From: Phytophthora sp. 'mugwort'
Taxonomy: Eukaryota > Oomycota > Peronosporomycetes > Peronosporales > Peronosporaceae
Length of the DNA: 64,000 nt
NCBI GenBank assembly: GCA_033558025.1
Contig: JAUCEF010000018.1
Span: 930,001-994,000 of the forward strand
Direction: 5' to 3'
In this document: positions 21,760 through 32,852 of the stretch, in pieces
How positions within the stretch are numbered: the first letter of the stretch is position 1
How the letters are laid out: every line of letters begins with the position of its first letter
Notes under the pieces: model-generated
What the model was told of the DNA's origin: nothing
Database searches by the model: none
Seen by the model: the letters and a program-made list of their open reading frames with translations, nothing else
Position numbers and translations under genes: made by a program

Positions 21760-22613
21760 ATGGCGGGTCTAGGACGCTTCTTCCTGTTCGGCGTGGCGTT
21801 GGTGGTGGCCATCGTGGCGCTGGCCTGGCCGCAGATCGAGCAGCAGCTCATCGCGAGTGGCTACAGTTGTCCGTATCCTTTCTCCATCCTCATCACTGGC
21901 AAAGGCTCCGAGAACGAGGCGGCGGCCGAGGCTGAAGGTCTACCCAAGTATACACTGGACCAGCTGCGCATGTACGTGCCGTATACGCTTATTGGTGTGT
22001 ATATATGTTGTCCTTAGTATACTCATGAAGGGCTAAACTCTGCAGGTACGACGGTTCGGACGAGGAGATGCCGATTCTGCTAGCAGTCGGCGGCAAGGTA
22101 CGCGGCAAGGCTGCAGATTGGCGGAGGGTTAACGTGTAGTACTAACGGTAATTCTTACGGCTACTGCAGGTGTTGGACGTGACGTCTGGTGCCAAGTTCT
22201 ACGGCAAGGGAAAGTCTTACAACCAGTTCGCCGGAACGGTACAGTTGGCACACAATTTGAGTCGGAAATTGACTGGTTTGAAGCGCGTAGTGACCCGTGT
22301 CTGGTGGTGGATTTCCTGTGATTGTTGTTGTTAGGCCTGCACACGCGCCTTGGCGCTGGGCTCGCTTAAGAAGGAGGTACGAGGTGTTGATATTGTTTGG
22401 TCGACGAGTTTTCCAGTGTTCTGACGCGTTGGGTTACAGGATATCAATGACGACGTCTCGGACTTCGACGACAAGAAGATGAAGGAACTCGACGAGACCA
22501 AAGAGTTCTATTACGAGAAGTACCCTATCGTATGTTGCAAGTCTTTTGCTTGCGAAAAGGCATGCGTTCTAACGTTGTTGTTGCTGTGCGTACAGATTGG
22601 AGAGCTGGCCTAG
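21760..22613 (+). CDS. Membrane-associated progesterone receptor (MAPR)-like heme protein
   Basis: Six small exons (21760-21971, 22046-22097, 22170-22238, 22335-22376, 22440-22529, 22596-22613) join in frame to 160 aa. An N-terminal hydrophobic anchor (FFLFGVALVVAIVALAW) precedes a cytochrome-b5-like domain: YTLDQLRMYDGSDEEMPILL, AVGGKVLDVTSGAKFYGKG, YNQFAGTACTRALALGSL and ending KEFYYEKYPIIGELA. This is the PGRMC/MAPR pattern; members bind heme through Tyr and support P450 enzymes and sterol metabolism in the ER. The six exons are unusually short for this window. It converges on the importin gene, with 153 bp between the stops. Family confidence is high. Confidence 0.85.
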
Positions 22614-22766
22614 GCTTGCAGATCTCGCTGCTGTCATCGACGCGGAAGCGCTGTATCCTTTGATAGAAAATCTCTGCCGTCTACCGACTACAAGTCAATA
22701 CACGCGGTGTGTAAACCATTTCTCCCTTATAACACTTGATATCTATCCCGCAGGTGGAAATCTTGC

Positions 22767-25700
22767 CTACTTCGGCACCTCGATCGAGTGAAGCGTGTCC
22801 GCCGTCAATTCCTTGCGACAAACTTTGGCAAAGTCGGAGCACAAGCCGCGGAAGCGTCGTTCAGAATAGCGTGAGGGCTGAGAAGCGAGCGCCAACCACA
22901 AGTGCAGCACTTGCTGCCGGTCTTCCGGTTGAAGCTCGGCCACACCTAACGCGTCACGAGTCAGTGACTGCATTAGTGCCGTTCGTACTTGCTCATTCTC
23001 AGCAAAACCAGTCAGCAGCGCGTAAAATAACTTGGCCAGTGACTCGTAAAGGCCGCTGGGACTCGTTGAGGCTAGTGCTCCGATGAGACTGTCGAGCCAC
23101 TTGTCCGTTTGCCCCGCACCCAACACACTGGCGTTGATTATCGCTGTGAACGCGGCCAGTTTGTTTGTGTTTTCCTTCAACAGGAATGTGAGAAACATGA
23201 GAACGGCATTGGTGGATGGACGCTCCTGGTTGCCCAGGCAAGCCAGACTGAGCTCGATCAGCACTGAAAACTCAGCAGCAGTGAGTACCGCCGCTGGACA
23301 GAACAACAAGAAGCGGTAGGCAAGCTCAAAGAATGACCGCAACACTTCCGGCGACTCGGCCAATGAATGAGTCGTGAAGAACTGGAACGCCGACTGACTG
23401 AGTGCGCCCATTAGCATTCGGAAACTCTCGATGATTTCAGCGTTAGCATCCTTTCCAAAGACATCAACAGCCACAGCTGCGCACTCGAGTGGAGCTACAA
23501 AATGCTGCTGCTCGAACACTCTCACGATTAGTGTAGCAATCCCGCCAAGCTGCGGTGCCATTTCCTCTCGCAGACTCTGCAAACACCATCCATACAACTC
23601 AAACAGAGCTTTCATCACAGTCTCGTCGGCTTCGAATCGTGGTGCAATGGGATCCAAATGAGGCCAAATCTGCTGTCCCGCCCAAGCCGTAACATCCTTT
23701 CCTCCGGCTACATCTGCCGGCGCGTCCAGGAATCGCATCGCTTTGCCAAGCACCAGAAGCTCACTATACACAAGACTTCCTACAGTCACATCATCTACTC
23801 CCGTCACTAGCAGCACTTGGTCGAGACGGTTCAATGAGTCGTGGAGCACGGTCTGCAGAATCACCGAGCAGTGACGAGAGACAGCAGCAGCGCGGACGAG
23901 ACCCTCGACAACCAGTAAACGATCCTCAACTGGCATGGCTTCTTGACTAGAAGCAGCATTAGCACCAAAATGCTGTACACTAGCCAGGAGGAAGCTAGGC
24001 TGCATCTCGCTAAGACAGCTCGAGCAACATGTAGCAATTTGCATAAAGCTTTTCGCAGCATTTGAACGACTGGCACCCAGACCGAGCGCACCAGTGAGAT
24101 ACTGAAGAACAGCTCCCACCATGTCGAATGCACGTGCAGCTACTGCTTTGTCGTTCATCCACGCAGCAAACTGACCCAACAGTCGCGAAGCTGTCGTGAT
24201 AACCAGAGGATGCGTGCTCGCTGTGGATTCCAACGCCGTCTGCAAGATTTGAGATACCATGTGCTCTAACTTAACCTGCTGTGGGGTGCTAGCAGATGCC
24301 TTGGGCAGCTTCTTTTTGATTTCATCCGCCACTGTCGATACAGCAAAAAGCGCGACTTCAACGCTCTGCCACTGACTCGAAGCTGCCGACGCAAGGATCG
24401 GAAGAAGGTGAGCTAGATACTGCTCCTGTAGTAACGTAAATATCGACATAAAGACTTCCGAGACACCTTGAAAACCACTTCGGAAAGCCTTGAGATCGTC
24501 CAACTCAAGTTCGTCCATATCCTCTGCGTTTCCCAAGGGGAACGAGCATTGCTTGAGCATCACTTCAAAAAGACGCACGAAGGCATCATGCTGGAAAAAC
24601 TGAAAACGTGACGCGACAGGCTCGTCTTGAACCACCATCCAAAACTCAAGAGTAAGTGACGCAATTTGTCGACGCGGATGTGAGCCAAGATACAGCATAA
24701 GCTCCCCCAAAGCAGCAGCTTCCTGTGGATGTTCTCCTTCTAGAATCCAGTCGACATAGGTTTCACAGAAAGTTGAGATAACGTCCGTAAGAGCGTGACT
24801 CACTTCGTCTTCTTCAGCCGCAAAAGCGCGTTCACACGCAGCTCGCGTTTGAAGCAGACCTTGTGCCATTACTAGTAGAGTCTTCTCCAACTGCGCCGGA
24901 GTTGGATACGACGCAACAGTAATTAATTTCGTCAGGATCTCAGCGCATGTCTGTAAATGACGTGACTTGCTCTGCAATGCGTCCAGTAGTACAAGCAGTA
25001 CAGCTTCGTCCTTGGAGTACAGCGACGCCAGCGAGAGCCCCGCTCGTCTGGCCCACACGTTCAAACACGTGAGCGCCTCACCATGCAGAGCAGCCACACG
25101 TGCATCCTGTTCTTCTCGCGTGAGCACGATCTTCCCGATCAGCGTCACCAAGTCTCCACTCAGAGCAGAAAGGTGCAGCTCCATCGCGTCCTTGGCAGCG
25201 AACGCCAATTCTGCGTCCTCCATCTCCTCACAAACACAACGTGAAAAGGTCAACAAGAACGCAATTTCTCCGGCATCTCCCGTGGCCGAGCAACTCGCCA
25301 GCAGCTGTGACAACAGCGCTCTGCAGTCGTCCGGAGATGAAATCATGGCCACCGCGTAGATGGCGCAGAGTTTGCTGGCCAGTGGCCCCTGGTGGAATCC
25401 CGGCCGTGTGCCAGCCCGCAGCAAGTGCATCAGCGTTTGTAGAGACACCGTCATGGCCGCCTTCTGCTCAGCCAACAGCCGCACCCACTCCTTGCGCACT
25501 TTGGTGTGCAGCATGTTGGCGGCGAAAAAGAGCGCCTCAGGAGGCAGCGCCAGTGTCTCATCCTGAAGCAGCTGGAAACCTACGCTCCACGCCGCATCGG
25601 ACGCGGCAAAATTGTTCAGGAATTCGTTGGCTTCTCGCTGTCGCGCGGCTCCTTCCTGTTGACCAAGTGGAGTACAGTGGACAGTGAGTCAAGCGGTTAC

Positions 25701-25830
25701 ATGACTAATGCTGAAGGCTGCAGGGCGAGTAAGGATGCGAGAGTTGCACGAATAGCATTGCAAGATGACGCACCATGCCGTAGAGTGCCTGCATGGCGCT
25801 CATAACCATCGGGAGCGGGCTCTCCGCCAT
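22767..25830 (-). CDS. Transportin-3/Mtr10-type importin-beta
   Basis: Two exons: 25830-25774 (starting MAESPLPMVMSAMQALYGM) and 25655-22767, joined by a 118 bp intron in phase 0; 981 aa. The protein is almost entirely HEAT-type helical repeats. The N-terminus (NEFLNNFAASDAAWSVGFQL ... FFAANMLHTKVRKEW) matches the importin-beta N-terminal region, and the body follows the exportin-1/importin-like domain of TNPO3/Mtr10. These receptors import SR splicing factors and other RNA-binding proteins into the nucleus. The length fits the family (~920-980 aa). Without the first exon the start would be mis-set at an internal ATG at 25514. Confidence 0.85.
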
Positions 25831-26099
25831 GATCGACGAGCAGCTACGGAGCTTGCGAAGGAGATCAGCAAAAATGAGATGTACCGACAGATTTATGACC
25901 AATCGGGTTTGATGCTAAATGGCCATTTCACAAATAATTGGCACAATAAAATAATCAAAACGGTAATTTATAGTAGACTATCGATTTCGTCAATCAATTT
26001 AATTGAGTCTGGTGAATGGAGCAAACCGGTAAGGTAAAATGCCAATTATGGCACGGTTCACACACGAAAGTTCGCTAGTTCCTGCAAAAGTTATTATAA
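25831..26099. other. Importin promoter region and edge of transposon island
   Basis: AT-rich sequence with a CCAAT box near 25900. It leads directly into gypsy-type coding sequence with no recognisable LTR. No gene seen. Confidence 0.35.
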
Positions 26100-26105
26100 G
26101 GGGCA

Positions 26106-27527
26106 TTGATCGGCAAAGGCAACGCGCTGCCTCCTGCGGCTGTAGGCGTGATGTGTGACATCGACGTTGGAAAGGCCACCCAAATCGCACAAAGTGTGCG
26201 AAAGATCGCTCCGCAGTTCCGCGAGAAGGTATCGGATCTGCGCAAGGGACTGCTGTCGGCCAAGATCATACGACACAGCGTCTCCTTAGGCATTACCAAT
26301 CGTGGTGATCATCAAGAAGAATGGTGTGGACATAAGGTTGTGTATTGATTACCGCCTGGTCAACGGTCTCACCGAGCCGATGGTCTACCCGATTCCCCCG
26401 ATCAACGATCTGCTTGAGGATCTAGACAAGGTGCTGTGGTATTGCTCGATGGATATGGCGAGTGACTTCTGGGTTGTGTCTATGACGGATCGCGCTCGTG
26501 CTATCTCGGCATTCACCACGCCGTTTGGTACCGCATGCCATTTGGATTGAAGAACACCCCACAGGTCTACCAGAGGCTGATCGACAACGCACTGTACGGC
26601 TTCATGCGGATACCACCAGCAGCGGATCAAGGATTCTCAACGGACATCTTCGAAGGAGGAGATCCGGAAAAAGTAGGTGAACTTTCCGTACTGGGGCGTC
26701 GATCCTACATCGATGACATCCTTGTTACCGCCGGATCCTCGGATAATCTATGCGAACGAGTGAAGCTCTTGTTCGCCGCCTTGTGACAAGTGGAATATCT
26801 CGATCAGTGTCGCGAAGAGCTTTTGGGGGCTGAAGAGGTAAATTACCTTTGGATGAGCCTCCAAGCCTTCGATCTCAGTGCGTTAGTGGATCTGCCATTC
26901 CCGAGATCTCTACGGTCTATGCAGTCGTTTTGGGGTAGTCTGAACTACTACGGACGCTCATCGAAGATATGGCGGTGCACGCGTCGGTGTTGTACGAGCT
27001 GCGGGAGGTGGATTTCGCCGCGATGCCTGCTGAGAGCAGGAATCGCTTTCAATGAAGGAAATATCGGCCGAGAGGTCTTTGAAGGCGGGGACCCCCAGCT
27101 CGATCAGGATTCCGCGGCATTAACACCGAAGTGGGTCCGAGCTAGAGCAGCGTTCGCCACACTCAAGAACAAGACCGCGACGACCCCGATCGTCCGGCAC
27201 TTCGACCCGGAGAAAAAGCCTGTGCTAATCGTCTATGCCAGCGTGTGGGCAGTGTTCGCCTCCCTAGTGCAGGATCACGACGGCACATACTTGCCCGTGA
27301 TGTTCACGAGCCGCACGTTGAAGTCGAACGAGTTGAGCTACGGCGTCGTGGAGAAAGGAGTGCTAGTGCTGCTGCGTATGCTGGATCTGGGTTATTCGAT
27401 GCTGGTCGGCATGCTGGTCGGCAGATCCATCAAGATCCTGACGCGGCAATCCACGTTGGCTTGTCTGTTCCGTGCTGCGGGGCTCCACGGGTGGCTCGGA
27501 CAATGGGCCGCGCTGCTATCGCCCTGA
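26106..27527 (+). pseudogene. Gypsy reverse transcriptase/RNase H fragment
   Basis: The reverse transcriptase begins in one frame (GNALPPAAVGVMCDIDVG), shifts near 26296 into IKKNGVDIRLCIDYRLVNGL, and shifts again near 26535 into MPFGLKNTPQVYQRLIDNAL. The YIDD catalytic box is intact near 26712. The RNase H-linked part continues to 27527 with LIVYASVWAVFASLVQDHDG. The frame is broken at least three times, so it is a pseudogene. Confidence 0.8.
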
Positions 27528-27904
27528 ACGTTGGAGATCACTAAGTGCACGAAACGCGAGGATGCGATCTTGGGATCGCTGGCTGAGTGTGTAACGCCAT
27601 AACGCCACGATGGATAGTGGATCAGGCACTGGTACAATTGCACCGCGAAAAGATCCCCGCCGAGCAGTACAGACTCCGATCCCTACGTAAAGCCCGACGA
27701 GGAACTCCTGGTCGCTAGTTTCGACGGATCCGCCCGAGTCAAACGCGGCGGAGGCGCCTTTTCAGCGCTATCGTGTGGAAGTTGCCCGAGTGGACGGTGG
27801 TCAAGGCGGAGTCAGTATGGGCAGCAAATATGACGGTCAACGAGGCGGAGTAGGGTGGACTGCTGTTATGCTTTGATCTGCTAGAAGAACTGGATCGGGG
27901 ACGT

Positions 27905-29157
27905 TTGGTGATCTGTGGGGACTCCAATTTGGTGATCCAACAGATGAAGGGTGAGATCGACTGCAAAGCTCCCGCGTTGACGTTGTTGCGGCAAAGGGCC
28001 CTACACCGTCTGAGATCCTTGCCGGATCACGACCTACTCCATGTCAAGCGAGCATGGAACGCCAGCGCAGATAGTCTGGCGGATGCGGCGTTACAGCGGG
28101 AAGCAGCAACAGAGGTGACGGACGACCAGGCGCGAAAGGATCTTGTAACGCTGAATCGACTACCCGAGATCCTGTCCACAGCTGCCGAGGATACTACGCT
28201 TTGCATCGCAGCCATGGCAACTAGATCCCGCCGGAAGGTCACCATCCCCAGTGTGCTGCACGAAGAAGCGGTCCGCCAGCTGAGAGTGGATCGGATCCGA
28301 CAAGCTCAGGACGAAGAGAAGTGGATCATGAACCTCAAGAAGTACCTTCAAGGGGATGTGAAAGATTTGGAAAAAGACGAAGCTCGGGTGCGCAGCAACG
28401 TGGCTGCTGACTATGAGATGGACGAACAGGACCTACTCTATTACTGCCCGCCGTCTGCGAAGGCGGAGGAAGAGAGAGAGACGGGTTGCTTCGTTTGGTT
28501 GTGCCCGAGACGCCGCACAAGGATCTGCTACATCACTACTACGTCAGTCTGGAAGGCGGTCATCAGGGAATCAGCCGAACACATCAGCGGGTCCGGGATC
28601 ACTTCTATTGGCGTGGACTCTTCAGGAGCATACAGCGGTTCGTAGGTGAGTGCGTGGATTGCGAGACTGGCAAGGGGCGACCGACCATACGCGGTGGGTC
28701 ACCCGGCAATATCCAGGCCACCTACACTTTCCAGGTCATAGCGATGGATCACATCCCCTCGCTGCCCAAGTCATACAAGGGCCATACGGAACTCCTAATC
28801 TGGGTGGATGTGTTCACCGGTTACGTCATCGCCAAGGCGAGTGCGTCCCGGACAGCCCAAAGGATCGCGGAATCCTACGAGGAATGTGTGTTCCGACGCT
28901 TCGGTGCGAGCGAGGTGATCCGGCATGACAGGGAGCCTGGACCAGAGGCAGCGAGCACCATGGCTTATAGGCCTCAGGCGAATGGGACTGCGGAACGCAT
29001 GGTGCAGACGGTGACGAGATCCATCAAGATGTATGTCGAGGACGAGAACCAGCGCGACTGGGACGAGTGTGCAGAGCGCCTGACGTTCGCTGTCAACACG
29101 GTGTGGATAAGCGTCAACCAAGAAAATCAGATCCCTAAGGAATGGCCAGATCGGTGA
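27905..29157 (+). pseudogene. Gypsy RNase H-integrase fragment
   Basis: Starts in RNase H C-terminal sequence (VICGDSNLVIQQMKGEIDCK), passes a linker, and after a frame change near 28480 gives an integrase. Zinc-finger and adjacent sequence (HHYYVSLEGGHQGISRTHQR, CVDCETGKGRP) and the core (VIAMDHIPSLPKSYKGHTEL) are readable. A deletion joins IRHDREPG to a later part of the core, so the enzyme is inactive. Confidence 0.8.
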
Positions 29158-29160
29158 GAA

Positions 29161-29842
29161 AGGCGGCCCCAGCTGTGAAAAGAGGGGGCGATCGAGCCGG
29201 ATCGAGATACGAGGTAAAGGCGGGGCGAGGGTTCGACTTAATCTGGGGTACAAGGGGATGATTCGATGACGAGGAAGAAAACCAGGGTCGGGCAACCACC
29301 CAACACAGATCTGTTATACTGTGATCACCCGATCGATCAAGGATCGAGGATCGAGTGGATATTCGGAACTCGGATCGAGGGGATGTAAGAGATCAGGACT
29401 GGCGAGCGGTGACGGAGTCGATCAGACTGGATCTAACCCCGTTTGACCTCGGTCGACCCCGATCGTGCGGATCTGGGGTCCGCGGGTTGACATATCGGGC
29501 TGATCCGGCGTCTACAGATCGGTCTACACCTCGCCGTCCGAGGTCAGGCAGGTCAGATCGATTTTGCAGCGGAAACCGAGCCGTTCGATAATGTGATCTG
29601 GTGTTCAAGGTTCGAAGGATCAGGCTGATCAGGCGGTTACATATCGGCCTACACCCCGCCGTCCGAGAACGGGCAGATCGCATCGATCTTGCAGTCGAGA
29701 TCCGACCCGATCGACTACGGGATCTGACAGATCGGGCCGATAGTAGTATATAGCAAGTAGCCAGATAACCTTTTCTTAACACGCTGCACATAAACGTGCC
29801 AGATTCCCCGTCTATAGCATTACACACTGGATCTTTTTAGGT
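29161..29842. repeat. gatc-rich 3' flank with an internal ~130 bp imperfect duplication
   Basis: Low-complexity sequence full of gatcgg/gatcgag words. A segment at about 29485-29595 (containing cgccgtccgag) reappears imperfectly at about 29610-29725 in the same order. It may be the decayed 3' untranslated region or LTR of the gypsy element. No gene seen. Confidence 0.45.
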
Positions 29843-29876
29843 TTGACAGAGACAGGCTATTACATAAGAAGTCCCT

Positions 29877-30013
29877 TCTTTGTCTGTGCAAGAGACAGAG
29901 CATCAATCATATGGTTCATATTACATAAACCATGTTTTGAGGCTTCTTTTGCTGTACAAGAGACAGAGCACCAACACACATGGTTAATATTACATAAACA
30001 TAGGTTTGGGGAT
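29877..30013. repeat. Two tandem ~68 bp units
   Basis: Two direct imperfect copies with period 68: caagagacagagc ... atattacataaac at about 29877-29944 and again at 29945-30013. A third, weaker match may precede them at ~29842. They stand at the left edge of the AT-rich, virus-like segment. Confidence 0.55.
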
Positions 30014-30134
30014 TCAAATCACCTAACACAATCACCAAATATTCTCCTACAGCTCATATCCAGAGGAACAATATCTAAGTGGAAAAGCTTTCTATTTTAA
30101 GGAATGAATACTAAGTTATATAATCACAGCAGCA

Positions 30135-30483
30135 ATGGATACACGGTCGTTTAATTCCGAATGCACGACCATCGAAGAAATATTAAGTGATATTGATTAT
30201 TATAATTGGTTAATTAGTGAGTTTTGGTTTAACCATCATTTTTTTTATATGATTCTCAGCCAATCGAATGTAAATGTGGGTTGACCTTAGTTAGAATAGA
30301 GCAACAACTCCACACAAAGACTAAAGAACGTAAAGAAATAATTCATCAGAAGCAACGCAATAAAGCGAAAGAAAGGGGGAAGGAAAAAATATCATGCGGT
30401 TGTGGTTCAATCATAACCAGAAACAGTCAGCATGGAGATCTTAAATTCTTTCAGGGTCATAAGCAATGGCAATCGACCAAATA
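30135..30483 (+). pseudogene. AT-rich ORF with tandem CxCG zinc-finger-like repeats
   Basis: An ATG at 30135 opens a 48-codon frame (MDTRSFNSECTTIEEILSDI...). About 30260-30483 another frame reads with two copies of a CxCG motif: IECKCGLTLVRIEQQLHTKT and ISCGCGSIITRNSQHGDLKF, the second followed by H-x-K spacing. Such CxCG...H...H modules are frequent in large DNA viruses and their relatives. Base composition is much more AT-rich than the host genes. It may be one gene broken by a frameshift near 30262, or two exons. I suggest it belongs with the virus-like sequence found beyond the LINE at 36.5-39.9 kb. Function unknown. Confidence 0.45.
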
Positions 30484-30867
30484 GTCAACAGACAATTTGT
30501 TTTAGTCAAATCTTGTGATATTAAAATAAAGTTTTCTATTAAAGGGATCAGTGTCCTCAAGGAAAGAAGTGCTCACACTTAGTGTGGTGGAGTGCCAGGG
30601 TCAGATGACATCGTGGAGTCTGTCGAGTAGTCAGTGAGAGGAGACGATAGTTCGTCAATCGTCATCGGCACATCGATGCGAATGCGCTGAGTCAGGTCCG
30701 ACAAGTCATCGTTGATCTCGTCAGAGGCGTCTGCATTTCCTCCAAATCTCTCACGCTGCTCCTCCAGCGCGTCAGCAGTCGCCCCATTGGCACGCAGAAT
30801 CGTCAGAATCATTTTTGCGCGCTACCTGTCAAGACGAACCCTAACCCTTTCTGCTTCTTCGAAAACA

Positions 30868-32506
30868 ATGGTGTCGATTGCCGATCACCTGCTCTCGCAG
30901 CAATATTCGCGTCTGAACAAGCCGGATGCCTCGGTCCTGATGGAACCACTCGTCCCTAGTGAAGATGCCGCACATCTAGTCGAAGCCTACCAGCGCAAGG
31001 ATATCTCGAAACCCGAGTTGCTTGCGTTGCTTGCTGAGATACGACCGTTTACACCGCCGCCGACGACCCATTCGGTGCTCATCGACAGCGGAACTTACTG
31101 TTCGACGGTGGCGATGACACTCATGTTCAAGTCGTTCATCATAGAACGCGAACTCGGTTGTGGACGAGATGCTTTCTCGTCGCGAACTGGTGTTGCTCGA
31201 AAAGGTCTCTTCTGGAGGTGTTCTCATTCACGTCGAGAAGAGCGAGACTGCAATTAAACTTGTAGGCTAAAGGTCTCACTTCTGGGTCGCAAGTTCAAGA
31301 TCAAACGCCAGTCGCCATTCATGGACATGTTCTTCTTGAACATCCTCGGCGTTCGCTCCACGGCGATCGCAAATGACCTCTTTATGGAATTTGCGGCGCT
31401 CGGGGCGACGCCGTTGTATATGACACCACGCGATGTCAACATGGATGCCCAATTGCGACAACAACGTGGAGATTTTACTTCGTCCAAGCGGAGCACCTAC
31501 GCGCCTAACCGTACGTGGCTTCGTGACCAATCAACTGGTTTATAGAAAATGCTACTACCTGGCACGCGGGCGACGCTGCAGGTGGATCCAAGCGATCGCC
31601 GTATGCGGTGATTCTGCCGTCTAAGCCCATAGGTACCGACTTGGAGCCAACCGTGAGCAGTCAACGAGCGCTGCAAAGCCACCCAGCCAGGAAGGTTAAG
31701 CGTAGCTCAGTGGAGCCGCCTGTTGGTCAATGCGAAGCGGCTGCACCTCCGTGTGCTGCAACGCAAGAGACGACCTCAAGCCGTGGTCACAAAGCCAAGG
31801 TGAAGGTGAGAAAGATGCATCCACGGACGACGGAATGGATACCGAAATACTCTCAGCACCTAGCGACGAAGGTAAAGACATGACACGTAATATGGAATCC
31901 GGGTTTAAGCGATCGATCTGCTCCTTTGTTGACGAGAACCCCTACGACGTGTTGGAGACATACGAGTGCAACTTCAATGAATTTGAACCGGACGCGCCGG
32001 TAGGCATGTCAACAGGAGTTCTGACGGTACCTGAATTAACTGTGAGTCATCCCGGTCGAGAGCCGCTGCCGACCAAGCGACGTCCATCCAATCTGAACGA
32101 ACCTGCCAAACCTACACTCCAACCAGATCAACAAGCCCCTGAGACTGCTCAAACGACGCAGCTTGAATCGCGTGAAGATCGTGTAACCCAAAGCATGCAG
32201 CATTTAGGCAAAGTGACTGACTTGCTCCAGCACACCAAGAATATGGACACTGTTGTCGAGTCCGTGAAAAACTTCCCGCTAGCGTGGTCCACTGCTATAT
32301 GCAGTGATCTTGCAGCAGATGGACATAACGTCAAGGAACTCTCGGAGATTCATCTACTCGATCGCATCCTTGCAGATAACATTGATGCAAATGTTGGACC
32401 GACTTTTTTCAAGCGTGCGTTGGAGTCACGTCTTCCACTGGGTAAGACTCGACAAACTTACGTGCAGTACCTAAGCGCGACGGTGTCAGGGAACCTGATG
32501 AAGTGA
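30868..32506 (+). pseudogene. LINE ORF1 (nucleic-acid-binding protein) remnant
   Basis: Begins at the ATG of MVSIADHLLSQQYSRLNKPD. It continues in another frame near 31321 (MDMFFLNILGVRSTAIANDL) and in a third from ~31730 to the stop at 32506, where a long polar, Glu/Ser-rich region ends in a helical stretch. Its position before an endonuclease-reverse transcriptase ORF fits LINE ORF1. No zinc knuckle seen. At least two frameshifts. Confidence 0.55.
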
Positions 32507-32852
32507 CAACAGCGGGGGACCCTGTGTCTTCTCAGCAGCTTTGAATTGCTGATAATGAGCACCTGCCCATTCATATTTGGGTCAAGCAAGTGGATTGAGT
32601 TTCTGGTAGGCGAAGCTGATGAAGGTATATCACACGCCCACGTGCAGCTTCTCTCAAGTGCAACGCTTCTTCGCCTTCTCCGTTCGCAACTGGGACACCA
32701 GCTATTGTCTAAGTTGAGCGAATGGGCGCCTTCGAGTGAACTTTTGGCCAACTTGTCATCACTTCGAGACAGTGAATTGTCTCCGGCTAAATTTCCTATG
32801 GTAAATCTGGCGAACTTGTCATCTGGTGACGAAATAACACACCAAAACTAAG

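Larger units (their letters stand above)
26100..29160 (+). mobile_element. Ty3/gypsy LTR retrotransposon, 5'-truncated and decayed
   Basis: Fragments of a Ty3/gypsy polyprotein in several frames: reverse transcriptase (26106-26786; SPIVVIIKKNG-like and MPFGLKN motifs, active-site SYIDDIL still present), RNase H (26790-27530 and 27905-28100, DSNLVIQQMKGEI), then an integrase with an H2C2 zinc region (28490-28680) and core (28740-29160). The integrase core lacks a block between IRHDREPG and PEAASTMAYRPQANG, so a central deletion removed catalytic sequence. No gag and no LTR pair recognised. Frameshifts near 26296, 26535, 27530 and 28490 and stops make it non-functional. Confidence 0.85.

Noticed and set aside
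30579..30812. Minus-strand 77-codon frame upstream of LINE ORF1
   Set aside because: Lies in the probable LINE 5' UTR; acidic, without a match, and no other support.
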